From positions 1 through 54,315 of the forward strand of contig JADJPG010000065.1 of the NCBI GenBank assembly GCA_016713365.1: 54,315 bases of DNA, read 5' to 3'. Shown here one piece after another: positions 27,976 through 35,887 of this stretch. How positions within the stretch are numbered: position 1 is the first letter of the stretch; every line of letters starts with the position of its first letter. The DNA is from Verrucomicrobiota bacterium. GTDB lineage: Bacteria > Verrucomicrobiota > Verrucomicrobiia > Limisphaerales > JADJPG01. The position numbers were made by a program, and so were the translations under genes. The notes below the pieces were generated by a model, which was not told the DNA's origin, ran no database searches, and saw only the letters and a list, made by a program, of their open reading frames with translations.

Positions 27976-29313
27976 TCAAGCGAGCACTTCGCGAATCGGC
28001 TCCGCCTTGCCTTCCACGCGATGGAAGGTCGGCAGGCCCGGCAACGAATATTCCGCGTAGGGATCCAGCCCCAGCGCCGTGAAAATCGTGGCGAAGAGAT
28101 TCCGCTCATTGAACGGCTTTTCGATAACCTCGAATCCGTCCGGGTCCGTCGCGCCCACCACCGCGCCGCCCTTGATGCCGCATCCGGCCAGCGCCAGGCT
28201 CCACGCGTCAGGGAAATGATCCCGTCCGCGCGCAGTGTTGATCCACGGCGTGCGCCCGAACTCGCCCATCATCACCACCAGCGTTTTGTCGAGCAGCCCG
28301 CGCTCCTTCAAATCGGTGATCAAGTTGAAGATGATCTTGTCGAGGTCCGGCACCAGCATCTGATAAATCTCGTTGTGAAACACATGGCTGTCCCATGGCA
28401 TTCCGTTGGCGACCATCACGAAGGGCGCGCCGTTCTCCACCAGATGCCGCGCCTGCAGCGTGTGCATTCCGAACGTTCCCGGGCCGTAACGCTCGCGGTC
28501 TTTCGCCGGCAGCTTGTCCAAATCGAACAAGTGCGCGCAGCTCATCAAGCCCTTCACGCGCTCGAAGACTGCGTTGTAAGAGGAAGCCGCCGCGCTCTTC
28601 CGTTCGTTCTCGAACTTCTTGCTGAAAAACTTCCGCAACGCCTCGCGCTCCTCCTGATCCGCCTCCGAGAAGCCGGGCAATCGCTCGACATCCTGCAGCT
28701 TGTATTCACCGCCCACGCGCACCGGACCGTACTCCGCGCCCAGCCACCCAGCCCAGTTGCCAGCCTTGAACTCCTTGAACTCATTCCCCTCCGGACACGG
28801 ATCGAGCAGGATGAAATTCGGAATCGGACTGTCGAGCTGGCCGAGCTGCTGGCCCAGCACGGAGCCGAGCGAAGGTCGGATGAACGGCGGACGCGGTCCG
28901 TCGCCGCGATTGAGCGCATCGATGCCTTGCAAGTGTTCGCTCGGCTTCGTCTTCATCGAGCGCACCACCGCGAGCTGATCGGCGATGCTCGCGCACTTCG
29001 GCATCAACTCGCTGAAATGCACGCCGGGAATCTTTGTGGGAATGCTGCGGAACGGCCCGCCGTAAACGCTGCCCGGCTTCGGGTCCCACGTCTCGAACTG
29101 GCTCGGCGCGCCACACAGCCAGAGCAGAATGCAATGCTTCTGCTGCCGCTTCACCGTCTCCGCCAGCGCCGACGGGGTGAATAATCCACTCCAACTGAGC
29201 ATCGAAGCCGCCCCGCCCGCCGCGAGACCCTTCAGGAACAGCCGCCGGTGAATGGCATGATCCGGCCCGCCGCAGAGGGCGCCGTGTTCCGTTCGCAGGT
29301 TCGAGAAAGGCAT
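27976..29313 (-). CDS. DUF1501 domain protein, Tat-type leader
   Basis: 445 residues. The N-terminus carries HRRLFLKGLAAGGAASMLSW, a twin-arginine-like leader. The body has DUF1501 hallmarks: LWLCGAPSQFETWDPKPG (about 65), FSELMPKCASIADQLAVVRSM (about 100), VMMGEFGRTPWINTARGRDHFPDAWSLALAG (about 350), GGAVVGATDPDGFEV and a LFATIFTALGLDP segment near the C-terminus. DUF1501 proteins have an alkaline-phosphatase/sulfatase-like fold and are very abundant in Planctomycetes and Verrucomicrobia, usually beside a DUF1549/DUF1553 cytochrome-like partner. No such partner is adjacent here. Exact function unknown. Confidence 0.9.
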   Translation of the reverse strand: MPFSNLRTEHGALCGGPDHAIHRRLFLKGLAAGGAASMLSWSGLFTPSALAETVKRQQKHCILLWLCGAPSQFETWDPKPGSVYGGPFRSIPTKIPGVHFSELMPKCASIADQLAVVRSMKTKPSEHLQGIDALNRGDGPRPPFIRPSLGSVLGQQLGQLDSPIPNFILLDPCPEGNEFKEFKAGNWAGWLGAEYGPVRVGGEYKLQDVERLPGFSEADQEEREALRKFFSKKFENERKSAAASSYNAVFERVKGLMSCAHLFDLDKLPAKDRERYGPGTFGMHTLQARHLVENGAPFVMVANGMPWDSHVFHNEIYQMLVPDLDKIIFNLITDLKERGLLDKTLVVMMGEFGRTPWINTARGRDHFPDAWSLALAGCGIKGGAVVGATDPDGFEVIEKPFNERNLFATIFTALGLDPYAEYSLPGLPTFHRVEGKAEPIREVLA

Positions 29314-29389
29314 ACCGGTGAAAAACGTAACGCTTCAGACGAAACCCGGCAGTGAATTATTTTGAAGAAGTCGAGAAGGCCACTAAGTC

Positions 29390-29782
29390 TCAACGAGATT
29401 CTGCGCCGTGACGAATCAGCACCACCTTCCCTTCCGCACGCGAAGCAGATTCGAGAGTCAACCCGTGCGAGCCAAATGGCGAATTTGAGAAGGGTTCGCC
29501 TACTCGGGCCATCAGGGTCTGATTAGACCCGACAATCGTCAGAACCGTCGTTCCGTCATCAGCAATCGAAAGCAATCGGACCAAATGCCCGGTTATCGAA
29601 GCAAGTGGAGCATTCGTCGTGAGTGTGAACGTCTGACCGACGTGGGTAACTGTAAATGTTCGCGAAACGCGAGTCGTCGAGTCCATGTCCGATTGCCTCG
29701 AGCATCCAGAGAATGAAAACGCAACGGTGATTCCAGAGGCCACTACCGCCATCGTCTGGCTCCAAATATTTCTCATGGGCAT
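29390..29782 (-). CDS. small putative lipoprotein of unknown function
   Basis: 130 residues from ATG 29782 (a second ATG at 29776 and a TTG at 29797 are alternatives). The N-terminus has a hydrophobic stretch ending FSFSGC, a plausible lipobox. The remainder is a beta-rich Thr/Ser-rich domain with no family I recognise. It lies 27 bases downstream of another small exported-protein gene, so it probably belongs to the same transcript as the PIG-L and sigma-54-type regulator genes. Confidence 0.6.
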   Translation of the reverse strand: MPMRNIWSQTMAVVASGITVAFSFSGCSRQSDMDSTTRVSRTFTVTHVGQTFTLTTNAPLASITGHLVRLLSIADDGTTVLTIVGSNQTLMARVGEPFSNSPFGSHGLTLESASRAEGKVVLIRHGAESR

Positions 29783-29809
29783 TTCGTCTCGCGTCAATCC
29801 GCACTCAGC

Positions 29810-30157
29810 TCACCGCTCCAAGTCCACTGTGACAGAAGGTTGATGCCGGAAATCAATCAGGTCGAACTGCCCAGGCTTCGGAGGAACCCACTCGGGACCG
29901 GATGAAACGCGGCGCACTTGGAACTGCTGGACCTTCATCCGCTTTGCAGGCCGAGCCGACCACTCCCACTGAGCATTTGTCCACACAACGTCCTCGGCAG
30001 GTCCCGTCACCGTCGCGAGCTGGATGTCGGCTGCCGCCGGACTACCTACCGCGGTTTGCGATGCACCGCGGTTCATTCGCTCAACGAGCAGCACTACCGC
30101 AAATCCCGCGGAGCAACCGAGAGCGATCAACATTCGTTCCTTGTGGTGGGATTTCAC
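29810..30157 (-). CDS. small membrane-anchored protein of unknown function
   Basis: 115 residues. GTG 30157 is preceded by a good Shine-Dalgarno (GAGGAG, 5 bases upstream), which decides the start. One N-terminal hydrophobic helix (residues about 9-25, LIALGCSAGFAVVLL) is followed by a soluble domain with tryptophan-rich VVWTNAQWEWSARP and PKPGQFDLIDFRH. No family recognised. It begins 20 bases after the PIG-L deacetylase stop and is followed by another small exported-protein gene. Confidence 0.65.
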   Translation of the reverse strand: MKSHHKERMLIALGCSAGFAVVLLVERMNRGASQTAVGSPAAADIQLATVTGPAEDVVWTNAQWEWSARPAKRMKVQQFQVRRVSSGPEWVPPKPGQFDLIDFRHQPSVTVDLER

Positions 30158-30177
30158 GAATCTCCTCTACCACGTTT

Positions 30178-31083
30178 TCAATAGAACGGAAACAGCCGTT
30201 TCAGTTCCTTTTTGTCCGGCTGCGCGCCGTACTCGCAGAGCTCGAACGCTTCGGCGAACTTCACACTCGCGCCCTTCTCGTCGCCATACCATTGCTTCAA
30301 CTCGGTGCGAAAACGATCCGCCAGCGCGCTGTTCCGTTTCGCCATCGTTTCGCGGACCTGCGCATGACGCCGCTTCTGCCCGGCTGCGTCCGCCGGGAAC
30401 AGCTCAGCGTTCCCTGTCGCGCCGCCTTCCGCGAATTGCGAGACCATCACGCCAAGCGCATCGAGCTTCTTGTCCATCGTCGTGCCGACATCCACCACCA
30501 CGTCGGGCTTGAATGGATTCGGCTTCTGGAAACGATCGGGGAAATACATGAAGACCGGGTTCTTCGTCAGGATCGGCACGTCGGGGCAAAAGTTCGGCAC
30601 CGTGACCATGTAGGCCGCGTCCTGCACCAGCACGCCGGTGTAACGATGGTCCGGATGGTAATCGTTCGGACGATGGCTGAGGACGACATCCGCCTGCCAT
30701 TCGCGAATGAGCCGCGTGAGCGTGCGACGATTCTCCAGCGTCGGCAGCAGTTCGCCGTCGTGGATGTCGAGAATTTCAGTGGTCACGCCAAGAATGCCGT
30801 CTGCCTCCAGCACTTCAGTCTTACGCCGCTTCGCCAACGGCCCGCCCGCCTCGCGCCAGTGACCGATGTCGCCGTTGGTCACCGACACGAACTTCACCTT
30901 GTGTCCGCGCGCCGCCCACATTGCCGCCGTGCCGCCAGCCTGAAGTTCGCAATCATCCGGATGCGCACCGAAGCAGATGATGCGCAGCGGCGCTTCCGCC
31001 GCGACGACGCGATTTGCGATGACCGGCAGGAGGGCGAGGCAGATCGTCAGGACAACACGACGCAGTTGGATTCGAATCTTCAT
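30178..31083 (-). CDS. exported PIG-L/LmbE-family deacetylase
   Basis: 301 residues with a signal peptide (IQLRRVVLTICLALLPVIANRVVAA). Zinc-dependent N-deacetylase motifs are clear: FGAHPDDCELQAGGT (metal ligands His, Asp, Asp; about 40) and SHRPNDYHPDHRYTG (about 147). PIG-L enzymes deacetylate N-acetyl sugars or related glycoconjugates; the export signal suggests a periplasmic or secreted substrate. The gene starts 3 bases past the stop of the NtrC-type regulator gene, suggesting translational coupling and a shared operon. Confidence 0.92.
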   Translation of the reverse strand: MKIRIQLRRVVLTICLALLPVIANRVVAAEAPLRIICFGAHPDDCELQAGGTAAMWAARGHKVKFVSVTNGDIGHWREAGGPLAKRRKTEVLEADGILGVTTEILDIHDGELLPTLENRRTLTRLIREWQADVVLSHRPNDYHPDHRYTGVLVQDAAYMVTVPNFCPDVPILTKNPVFMYFPDRFQKPNPFKPDVVVDVGTTMDKKLDALGVMVSQFAEGGATGNAELFPADAAGQKRRHAQVRETMAKRNSALADRFRTELKQWYGDEKGASVKFAEAFELCEYGAQPDKKELKRLFPFY

Positions 31084-31086
31084 AGT

Positions 31087-32571
31087 TCAGGTAGTGGTTT
31101 CGCCGGACAACTTGCGGTAAAGCGTCGCCAGACTGATGTCGAGCAGCTCCGCCGCCTTTTCCTTGTTCCCCGCTGTGTGCGCAAGAACGCGATTGAGATA
31201 ATTGTGTTCCTGCTCGCGGAGAAAATCTTTCAGCGGCTCGATCTTGAATGGCAACGAACTGCCCGCCGCCGCCGGTTGCGCCTTTGCCTGTTGACCCGGT
31301 GTGAGCGGATACGGCGTGCCGTCCGCCGGATCTTCGGGAATCAAAAACGTCGTCTCATCGCGTCCACCAGGCTGGAGCCGGGCCGAGGCCGGCGCGCCTT
31401 CCTGAATCGCCTTCGGGAAATCGGCCATGCGGATGAAGTCGTCCTCGCACAGCGTGCAGGCGCGTTCGAGAATGTTTTCCAGCTCCCGCACATTGCCCGG
31501 CCAATCGTAGGCGCCGAGCGTTTCCACCGCGCGACGCGTGATGCGAAACGCCTGGCCCGAGCGGGGACTGATCTTGTTCCGGAGAAAATTCGCGATGAGC
31601 AACGGAATGTCCTCGCGCCGCTCGCGCAAACTCGGGAGCTGAATCGGCAGCACGTTCAGCCGGTAGAACAAATCCTCGCGAAACTTCCCTTCCTTAATCT
31701 TTCGTTCGAGCGACTCATGGGTCGCCGCCACCACGCGCACGTTCACATGACCCGGCGCGCTGTCGCCCACGCGACGCACTTCATGGTCCTGCAACACGCG
31801 CAACAACCGGCTCTGCACGGCGTCCGGCATCGAGCCGACTTCATCGAGGAAGATCGTTCCGCCCTCAGCCTCCTGAAACAGTCCCCTCTTGTCAGACAAC
31901 GCGCCCGCGAAGGCACCGCGCCGGTGACCGAACAGCTCCGACTCCAGCAAGTTCTCCGGCAACGCCGCGCAGTTCACCGGGATGAAAGGCGCATACTGGC
32001 GGGCGCTGTTGAAATGCAGCGCGCGCGCGACCAGTTCCTTGCCCGTGCCGCTCTCGCCGAGGATGAGCACCGTGCTGTCCGTCGGCGCGACGCGTTCGAT
32101 CCACTTGAACACCGCCTGCATCTGCGGCGACGTGCCGACGATGCGGCTGAACTGGTATTTCTCCCGGAGCTGGCGCTTGAGATAATGATTCTCAGCGACC
32201 GCGTGATTGTAGGAGAGCGCGCGCTGGACGCTGTGCCGGAAGGCATCGAGCTTGAACGGCTTCTCCACGTAATCGTAGGCGCCCTGCTTCATCGCCTCGA
32301 CGGCGGTTTCGACGGAGCCGAACGCCGTCACCACCATCACCACCGCGGGCGGCGCCAGCGCCCGCGCCTTGCGCAGGAGATCGAGACCTTGCTTGCCATC
32401 GCGGCCGAGATGCAGGTCCGTGATGAGCAGATCGGGATGATGCTCGTCGAGCGCGTCGAACGCCGCGTTGCCGCTGGTGAAGGGATGAACCTCGTGCCCG
32501 TCGGACCGAAGCGCGTCGGTCACCATTTGCACGATGGTAACCTCATCATCGATCACGAGGATTTTGGCCAT
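31087..32571 (-). CDS. NtrC-family response regulator (receiver, sigma-54 AAA+, Fis HTH) with a GAFAGA loop
   Basis: 494 residues from ATG 32571 (MAKILVIDDE). Residues 1-120 are a receiver with the acidic pair (IDDE), phospho-Asp in LLITDLHLGRDG and Lys in YVEKPFK. Residues about 140-380 are a sigma-54 interaction AAA+ domain: Walker A GESGTGKE, Walker B-like GGTIFLDEVGSM, and an arginine-finger region. Residues about 450-490 are a Fis-type helix-turn-helix (GNKEKAAELLDISLATLYRKL). Oddity: the sigma-54-contacting loop reads GAFAGA instead of GAFTGA. No histidine kinase lies nearby. It heads or precedes the operon with PIG-L and two small exported proteins; the YdjY-domain gene ends 67 bases upstream. 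Confidence 0.95.
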   Translation of the reverse strand: MAKILVIDDEVTIVQMVTDALRSDGHEVHPFTSGNAAFDALDEHHPDLLITDLHLGRDGKQGLDLLRKARALAPPAVVMVVTAFGSVETAVEAMKQGAYDYVEKPFKLDAFRHSVQRALSYNHAVAENHYLKRQLREKYQFSRIVGTSPQMQAVFKWIERVAPTDSTVLILGESGTGKELVARALHFNSARQYAPFIPVNCAALPENLLESELFGHRRGAFAGALSDKRGLFQEAEGGTIFLDEVGSMPDAVQSRLLRVLQDHEVRRVGDSAPGHVNVRVVAATHESLERKIKEGKFREDLFYRLNVLPIQLPSLRERREDIPLLIANFLRNKISPRSGQAFRITRRAVETLGAYDWPGNVRELENILERACTLCEDDFIRMADFPKAIQEGAPASARLQPGGRDETTFLIPEDPADGTPYPLTPGQQAKAQPAAAGSSLPFKIEPLKDFLREQEHNYLNRVLAHTAGNKEKAAELLDISLATLYRKLSGETTT

Positions 32572-32638
32572 GCCCAGTTTGTAGGTCGAAGCGACCACCA
32601 CCGGCAAGCGGGAGTTTGGAGCGATGGAATGCGATCGC

Positions 32639-33382
32639 TTATTTCACCAACCGAATCGTCACGTCCACCGGTGTGTGCAGCGGCGGAAGGCCGTTCGTAC
32701 GCACAAGCCAGTTGTCGTCGTCTTCGCGACCACGGCGCGGGTTGTTCACCAGCGCATCGGCGTCGGTAATGAGGGAAACAATCGAACCATCGAGTTGCGC
32801 GGCGAATCCGTCTTCGCGAATGCGCGAGCCGGTGTAGACGAATGGCCCGCGATTGAGCGCACCGCCGGTTTTGCGGTCGAGGACAAACTCTTCCGCGGGT
32901 GCCCGGTTGGTTTTGCCGTCCGCGAACCACGACAGTTCGACGCGGACAAATTCACCCGGAAGCTTCTCCGCCGGATCGGGCGGCAGAGCGGCGGTGCCCG
33001 CTCCCTTCGCCCCGAGGAGGAGGAACGCGAGCTGAACATGGAGCGGTTCCACGGTAGTCCGCAGGAGACTTTCGTGCGTCTTGCCGTTTGCGTGGACGAT
33101 CACGTATTCAAGATTGCCCTCGCGCAGATTCACCGCGGCCGGGAATTCAACGGTACGTTCAGTGCGATCAAACCGGACTTCTCCCACCTGGAATCGCCCG
33201 GGCGAAAGTTCGCGAACGGGAGGATTAGTCGGGCTCCCCGAGGCGGGCGCAACTGGCTGAACTGGAGAGACGATCAACTCCGCACCCGGCAGAATCGTCG
33301 AGCCCAGCATGGCAAAAATGATCCAGATTCCGCAGGCACCGCGATGAAACAAAATGGATGGGCCAAGTTTTTGAATGAACAT
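32639..33382 (-). CDS. exported YdjY-domain protein
   Basis: 247 residues from ATG 33382, with a hydrophobic N-terminal segment (CGIWIIFAMLGSTILPGA) acting as signal peptide or anchor. The region ERTVEFPAAVNLREGNLEYVIVHANGKTHESLLRTTVEPLHVQLAFLLLGAKG is the hallmark of the YdjY domain found in planctomycete and verrucomicrobial exported proteins. Function of the family is unknown. It is the most upstream gene of a run of closely spaced minus-strand genes that includes the NtrC-type regulator. An upstream in-frame start at 33475 would add 31 residues lacking export character. Confidence 0.82.
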   Translation of the reverse strand: MFIQKLGPSILFHRGACGIWIIFAMLGSTILPGAELIVSPVQPVAPASGSPTNPPVRELSPGRFQVGEVRFDRTERTVEFPAAVNLREGNLEYVIVHANGKTHESLLRTTVEPLHVQLAFLLLGAKGAGTAALPPDPAEKLPGEFVRVELSWFADGKTNRAPAEEFVLDRKTGGALNRGPFVYTGSRIREDGFAAQLDGSIVSLITDADALVNNPRRGREDDDNWLVRTNGLPPLHTPVDVTIRLVK

Positions 33383-33593
33383 TTTGCAGGAAACCAAGGG
33401 AATTTTGACTGAAGAGTCAAGCGCCGGGGATCCAGACTCCTCCTCGGCAAGTGACCTGCTATATGGGCGGTGCATTTTGAATCCGAAGTTGTTTCGGTTT
33501 GATTTCGGACGCGCAGGCTGGGCAGATTCCGGCTTGAAGGTAGTCTGGACGAATGCAGCAGCAGGAAGTTGCTGTTAGAGCGGAATTCATTTT

Positions 33594-35789
33594 ATGAGCA
33601 AAAAGCCACTCACCCCGAGTGAATTGACGGAACTGATCGCCGGCCTCAATCGTCTCGCCAGAAACCTCTGGTGGACTTGGAACCAGGAATCCCAGGAAAT
33701 TTTCCAGGAGCTTTCCCCCCGAGGCTGGCAAAACCTCTACCACAACGCCGTGGCCGTGCTGCGCGAAGTCTCGGATTACGAGCTGCGTGTCCACCTGCAG
33801 GATCCGGATTTCGCCGAGCGCGTGCGCCGGGTGCTCGCGTCGTTCGACGCCTATCTCAACGAAAAGAACACGTGGGGCAAGGCGAACGCGCCTGACCTGC
33901 TCAAGAACCCCGTCATCTATTTCACCGCCGAATTCGGCTTCCACGAAACGCTGCCCATCGCCGCCGGCGGTCTCGGCATTCTCGCCGGTGACCACGCCAA
34001 GTCCGCGAGCGATCTCGGCCTCGGCTTCGTCGGCATCAGCCTCTTCTACCGCGAAGGTTACTTCCAGCAGTCGATCAACCAGGACAACTGGCAGGTCGAT
34101 TACTACACGCAGCTCCAGCCAAAGAATCTTCCCATTGAGCCCGTTGTCGACAAGAACGGCGAGCCCATCGTCTGCTCGGTGCAGATGGGTGTCAGCGAGG
34201 TGAAGTTCAAGGCGTGGCGCGTGAACGTGGGCCGCTGCCCGGCGTATCTCCTCGACACCAATCTCCCCGAGAACGAACAGCACTACCGCGATCTGACGCT
34301 CCGCGTTTACGGCGGCGACAGCACCACGCGCATCCTGCAGGAAATTTTGCTCGGCATCGGCGGCGTCCGCCTGATGCGCGCACTCGGCGTGGAACCTTCC
34401 GTGTATCACATGAACGAAGGTCACGCGGCGTTCCTCGCGCTGGAACTCATTCGCGAGAAGCTCGCCCTTGGCAAGAGCTTCGCCGACGCGCTGAACTTCG
34501 CGAAGAAGCAGTGCATCTTCACCACGCACACGCCCGTCGAAGCCGGCCACGATCGCTTTACCGCGAGCCTCATGGACTACGCGTTCAAGGGCTACCTCAG
34601 CCATCTCAAGATGTCGCTGGACGAAGTCATGGCCCTCGGTCGCGTGAATCCGACCGACGCCAACGAGCCGTTCTGCATGACGGTGCTCGCGCTCAAGTCC
34701 GCCCGCGCCGCCAACGGCGTGAGCGAACTGCACGGCCAGGTCAGCCGTCACATGTGGCAATGCCTCTGGCCCGGCGTGCCGGAAGAAAAGATTCCGATCG
34801 GCCACATCACGAACGGCATTCACCTGCTTGGCTGGATGAAGGGCCCCGTGCGACGTTTCTGGCGACGCCGCCTCACCTCCAACGGCGCCGCAGCCGCACC
34901 CGGAACCACCGGCCCGAACACGGACTTCTGGAACAAGAACAACAGCTGGGAGAGCGCGATCAACGATCCTGCGTTCTGGCAGAAGATGGGCGATCCGAAC
35001 TTCATCTCCGATGAGGAAATCTGGGCGCTGCGCTACAAGCTGCGCCGCGAGCTCATCGAGTTCGCCCGGCGCCGTCTGCTGCTCCAGGGCCGCAGCCTGT
35101 CCCAGGGTGACTTCATTGCGTTCGATCACCTCCTGAACCCTGACGCATTGACCATCGGGTTCGCCCGCCGCTTCGCGACCTACAAGCGCGCTCCGCTGAT
35201 CTTCCAGCAGTTCGAGCAAATCGTGAAGCTGGTCAACGACAAGTCTCGCCCGGTGCAGTTCATCTTCGCCGGCAAAGCGCATCCGCGAGACGACGAGGGA
35301 AAGAAGTACATCCAGCACGTCATTCATCTCAGCAAATACAGCGAGCTGAAGGGTCACCTCGTCTTCATCGAGAATTACGACATCCACGTCGCGCGCTCGA
35401 TGGTTTCCGGCTGCGACGTGTGGCTGAACAATCCGCGTCGTCCGCTCGAAGCCTCCGGCACCAGCGGCCAGAAGGCCGGCTGCCACGGCTGCTTGAACCT
35501 GAGCATTCTCGACGGCTGGTGGCGCGAAGGCTACGACGGCACGAATGGTTTCGCCATCGGTGACGATTCGCATCCGGCCTCGATCGAGGAACAGGATCGC
35601 CTCGACAGCGAGAACCTGTTCAAGGCGCTGACCCAGCAGGTGATTCCGACCTTCTACGATCGCGATTCGAACGGCATTCCGAAGAAGTGGATCCAGATGA
35701 TCCGCCGCGCGATGGTGACGCTCGTGCCCCAGTTCAGCACGTGGCGCATGGTGCAGGACTACTCGAACAAATATTATACGACCAAGTAA
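33594..35789 (+). CDS. glgP: alpha-glucan (glycogen/maltodextrin) phosphorylase
   Basis: Family GT35-type alpha-glucan phosphorylase, which releases glucose-1-phosphate from glycogen or maltodextrin using PLP. 731 residues, the shorter bacterial/archaeal type beginning with the ARNLWWTWNQESQEIFQEL segment. Further landmarks: YFTAEFGFHETLPIAAGGLGILAGDHAKSASDLG (about 110-140), VYHMNEGHAAFLALE (about 270), HTPVEAGHDRF (about 308), GHITNGIHLLGWM (about 405), and the PLP region with PLEASGTSGQKAG and NLSILDGWW (about 620-640). Usual family members read SGTSGMKA; here it is SGTSGQKAGC, with the lysine kept. Followed by a strong terminator. Confidence 0.95.
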   Translation: MSKKPLTPSELTELIAGLNRLARNLWWTWNQESQEIFQELSPRGWQNLYHNAVAVLREVSDYELRVHLQDPDFAERVRRVLASFDAYLNEKNTWGKANAPDLLKNPVIYFTAEFGFHETLPIAAGGLGILAGDHAKSASDLGLGFVGISLFYREGYFQQSINQDNWQVDYYTQLQPKNLPIEPVVDKNGEPIVCSVQMGVSEVKFKAWRVNVGRCPAYLLDTNLPENEQHYRDLTLRVYGGDSTTRILQEILLGIGGVRLMRALGVEPSVYHMNEGHAAFLALELIREKLALGKSFADALNFAKKQCIFTTHTPVEAGHDRFTASLMDYAFKGYLSHLKMSLDEVMALGRVNPTDANEPFCMTVLALKSARAANGVSELHGQVSRHMWQCLWPGVPEEKIPIGHITNGIHLLGWMKGPVRRFWRRRLTSNGAAAAPGTTGPNTDFWNKNNSWESAINDPAFWQKMGDPNFISDEEIWALRYKLRRELIEFARRRLLLQGRSLSQGDFIAFDHLLNPDALTIGFARRFATYKRAPLIFQQFEQIVKLVNDKSRPVQFIFAGKAHPRDDEGKKYIQHVIHLSKYSELKGHLVFIENYDIHVARSMVSGCDVWLNNPRRPLEASGTSGQKAGCHGCLNLSILDGWWREGYDGTNGFAIGDDSHPASIEEQDRLDSENLFKALTQQVIPTFYDRDSNGIPKKWIQMIRRAMVTLVPQFSTWRMVQDYSNKYYTTK

Positions 35790-35808
35790 GCGTCGTTTTG
35801 GTTTCATC

Positions 35809-35841
35809 GGGCGTGACTCATTTTTGAGTCACGCCCTTTTT
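35809..35841 (+). terminator. Rho-independent terminator after glgP
   Basis: Perfect 12-bp stem GGGCGTGACTCA (35809-35820) with TGAGTCACGCCC (35825-35836), TTTT loop, then TTTTTG. It lies 20 bases past the glgP stop, separating glgP from the following dehydrogenase gene. Confidence 0.95.
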
Positions 35842-35887
35842 GTTTCCGCTTGAACAGAATCAAGTGCCCGTCAGTCTGTTTACTCAC

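Noticed and set aside
29902..32769. Plus-strand open frame of 955 codons
   Set aside because: It is the antisense of the PIG-L deacetylase and NtrC-type regulator genes, both with unambiguous catalytic motifs; high GC leaves the opposite strand free of stops.
33459..35807. Minus-strand open frame of 782 codons
   Set aside because: Exact antisense of glgP; composition and lack of motifs show it is a shadow frame.
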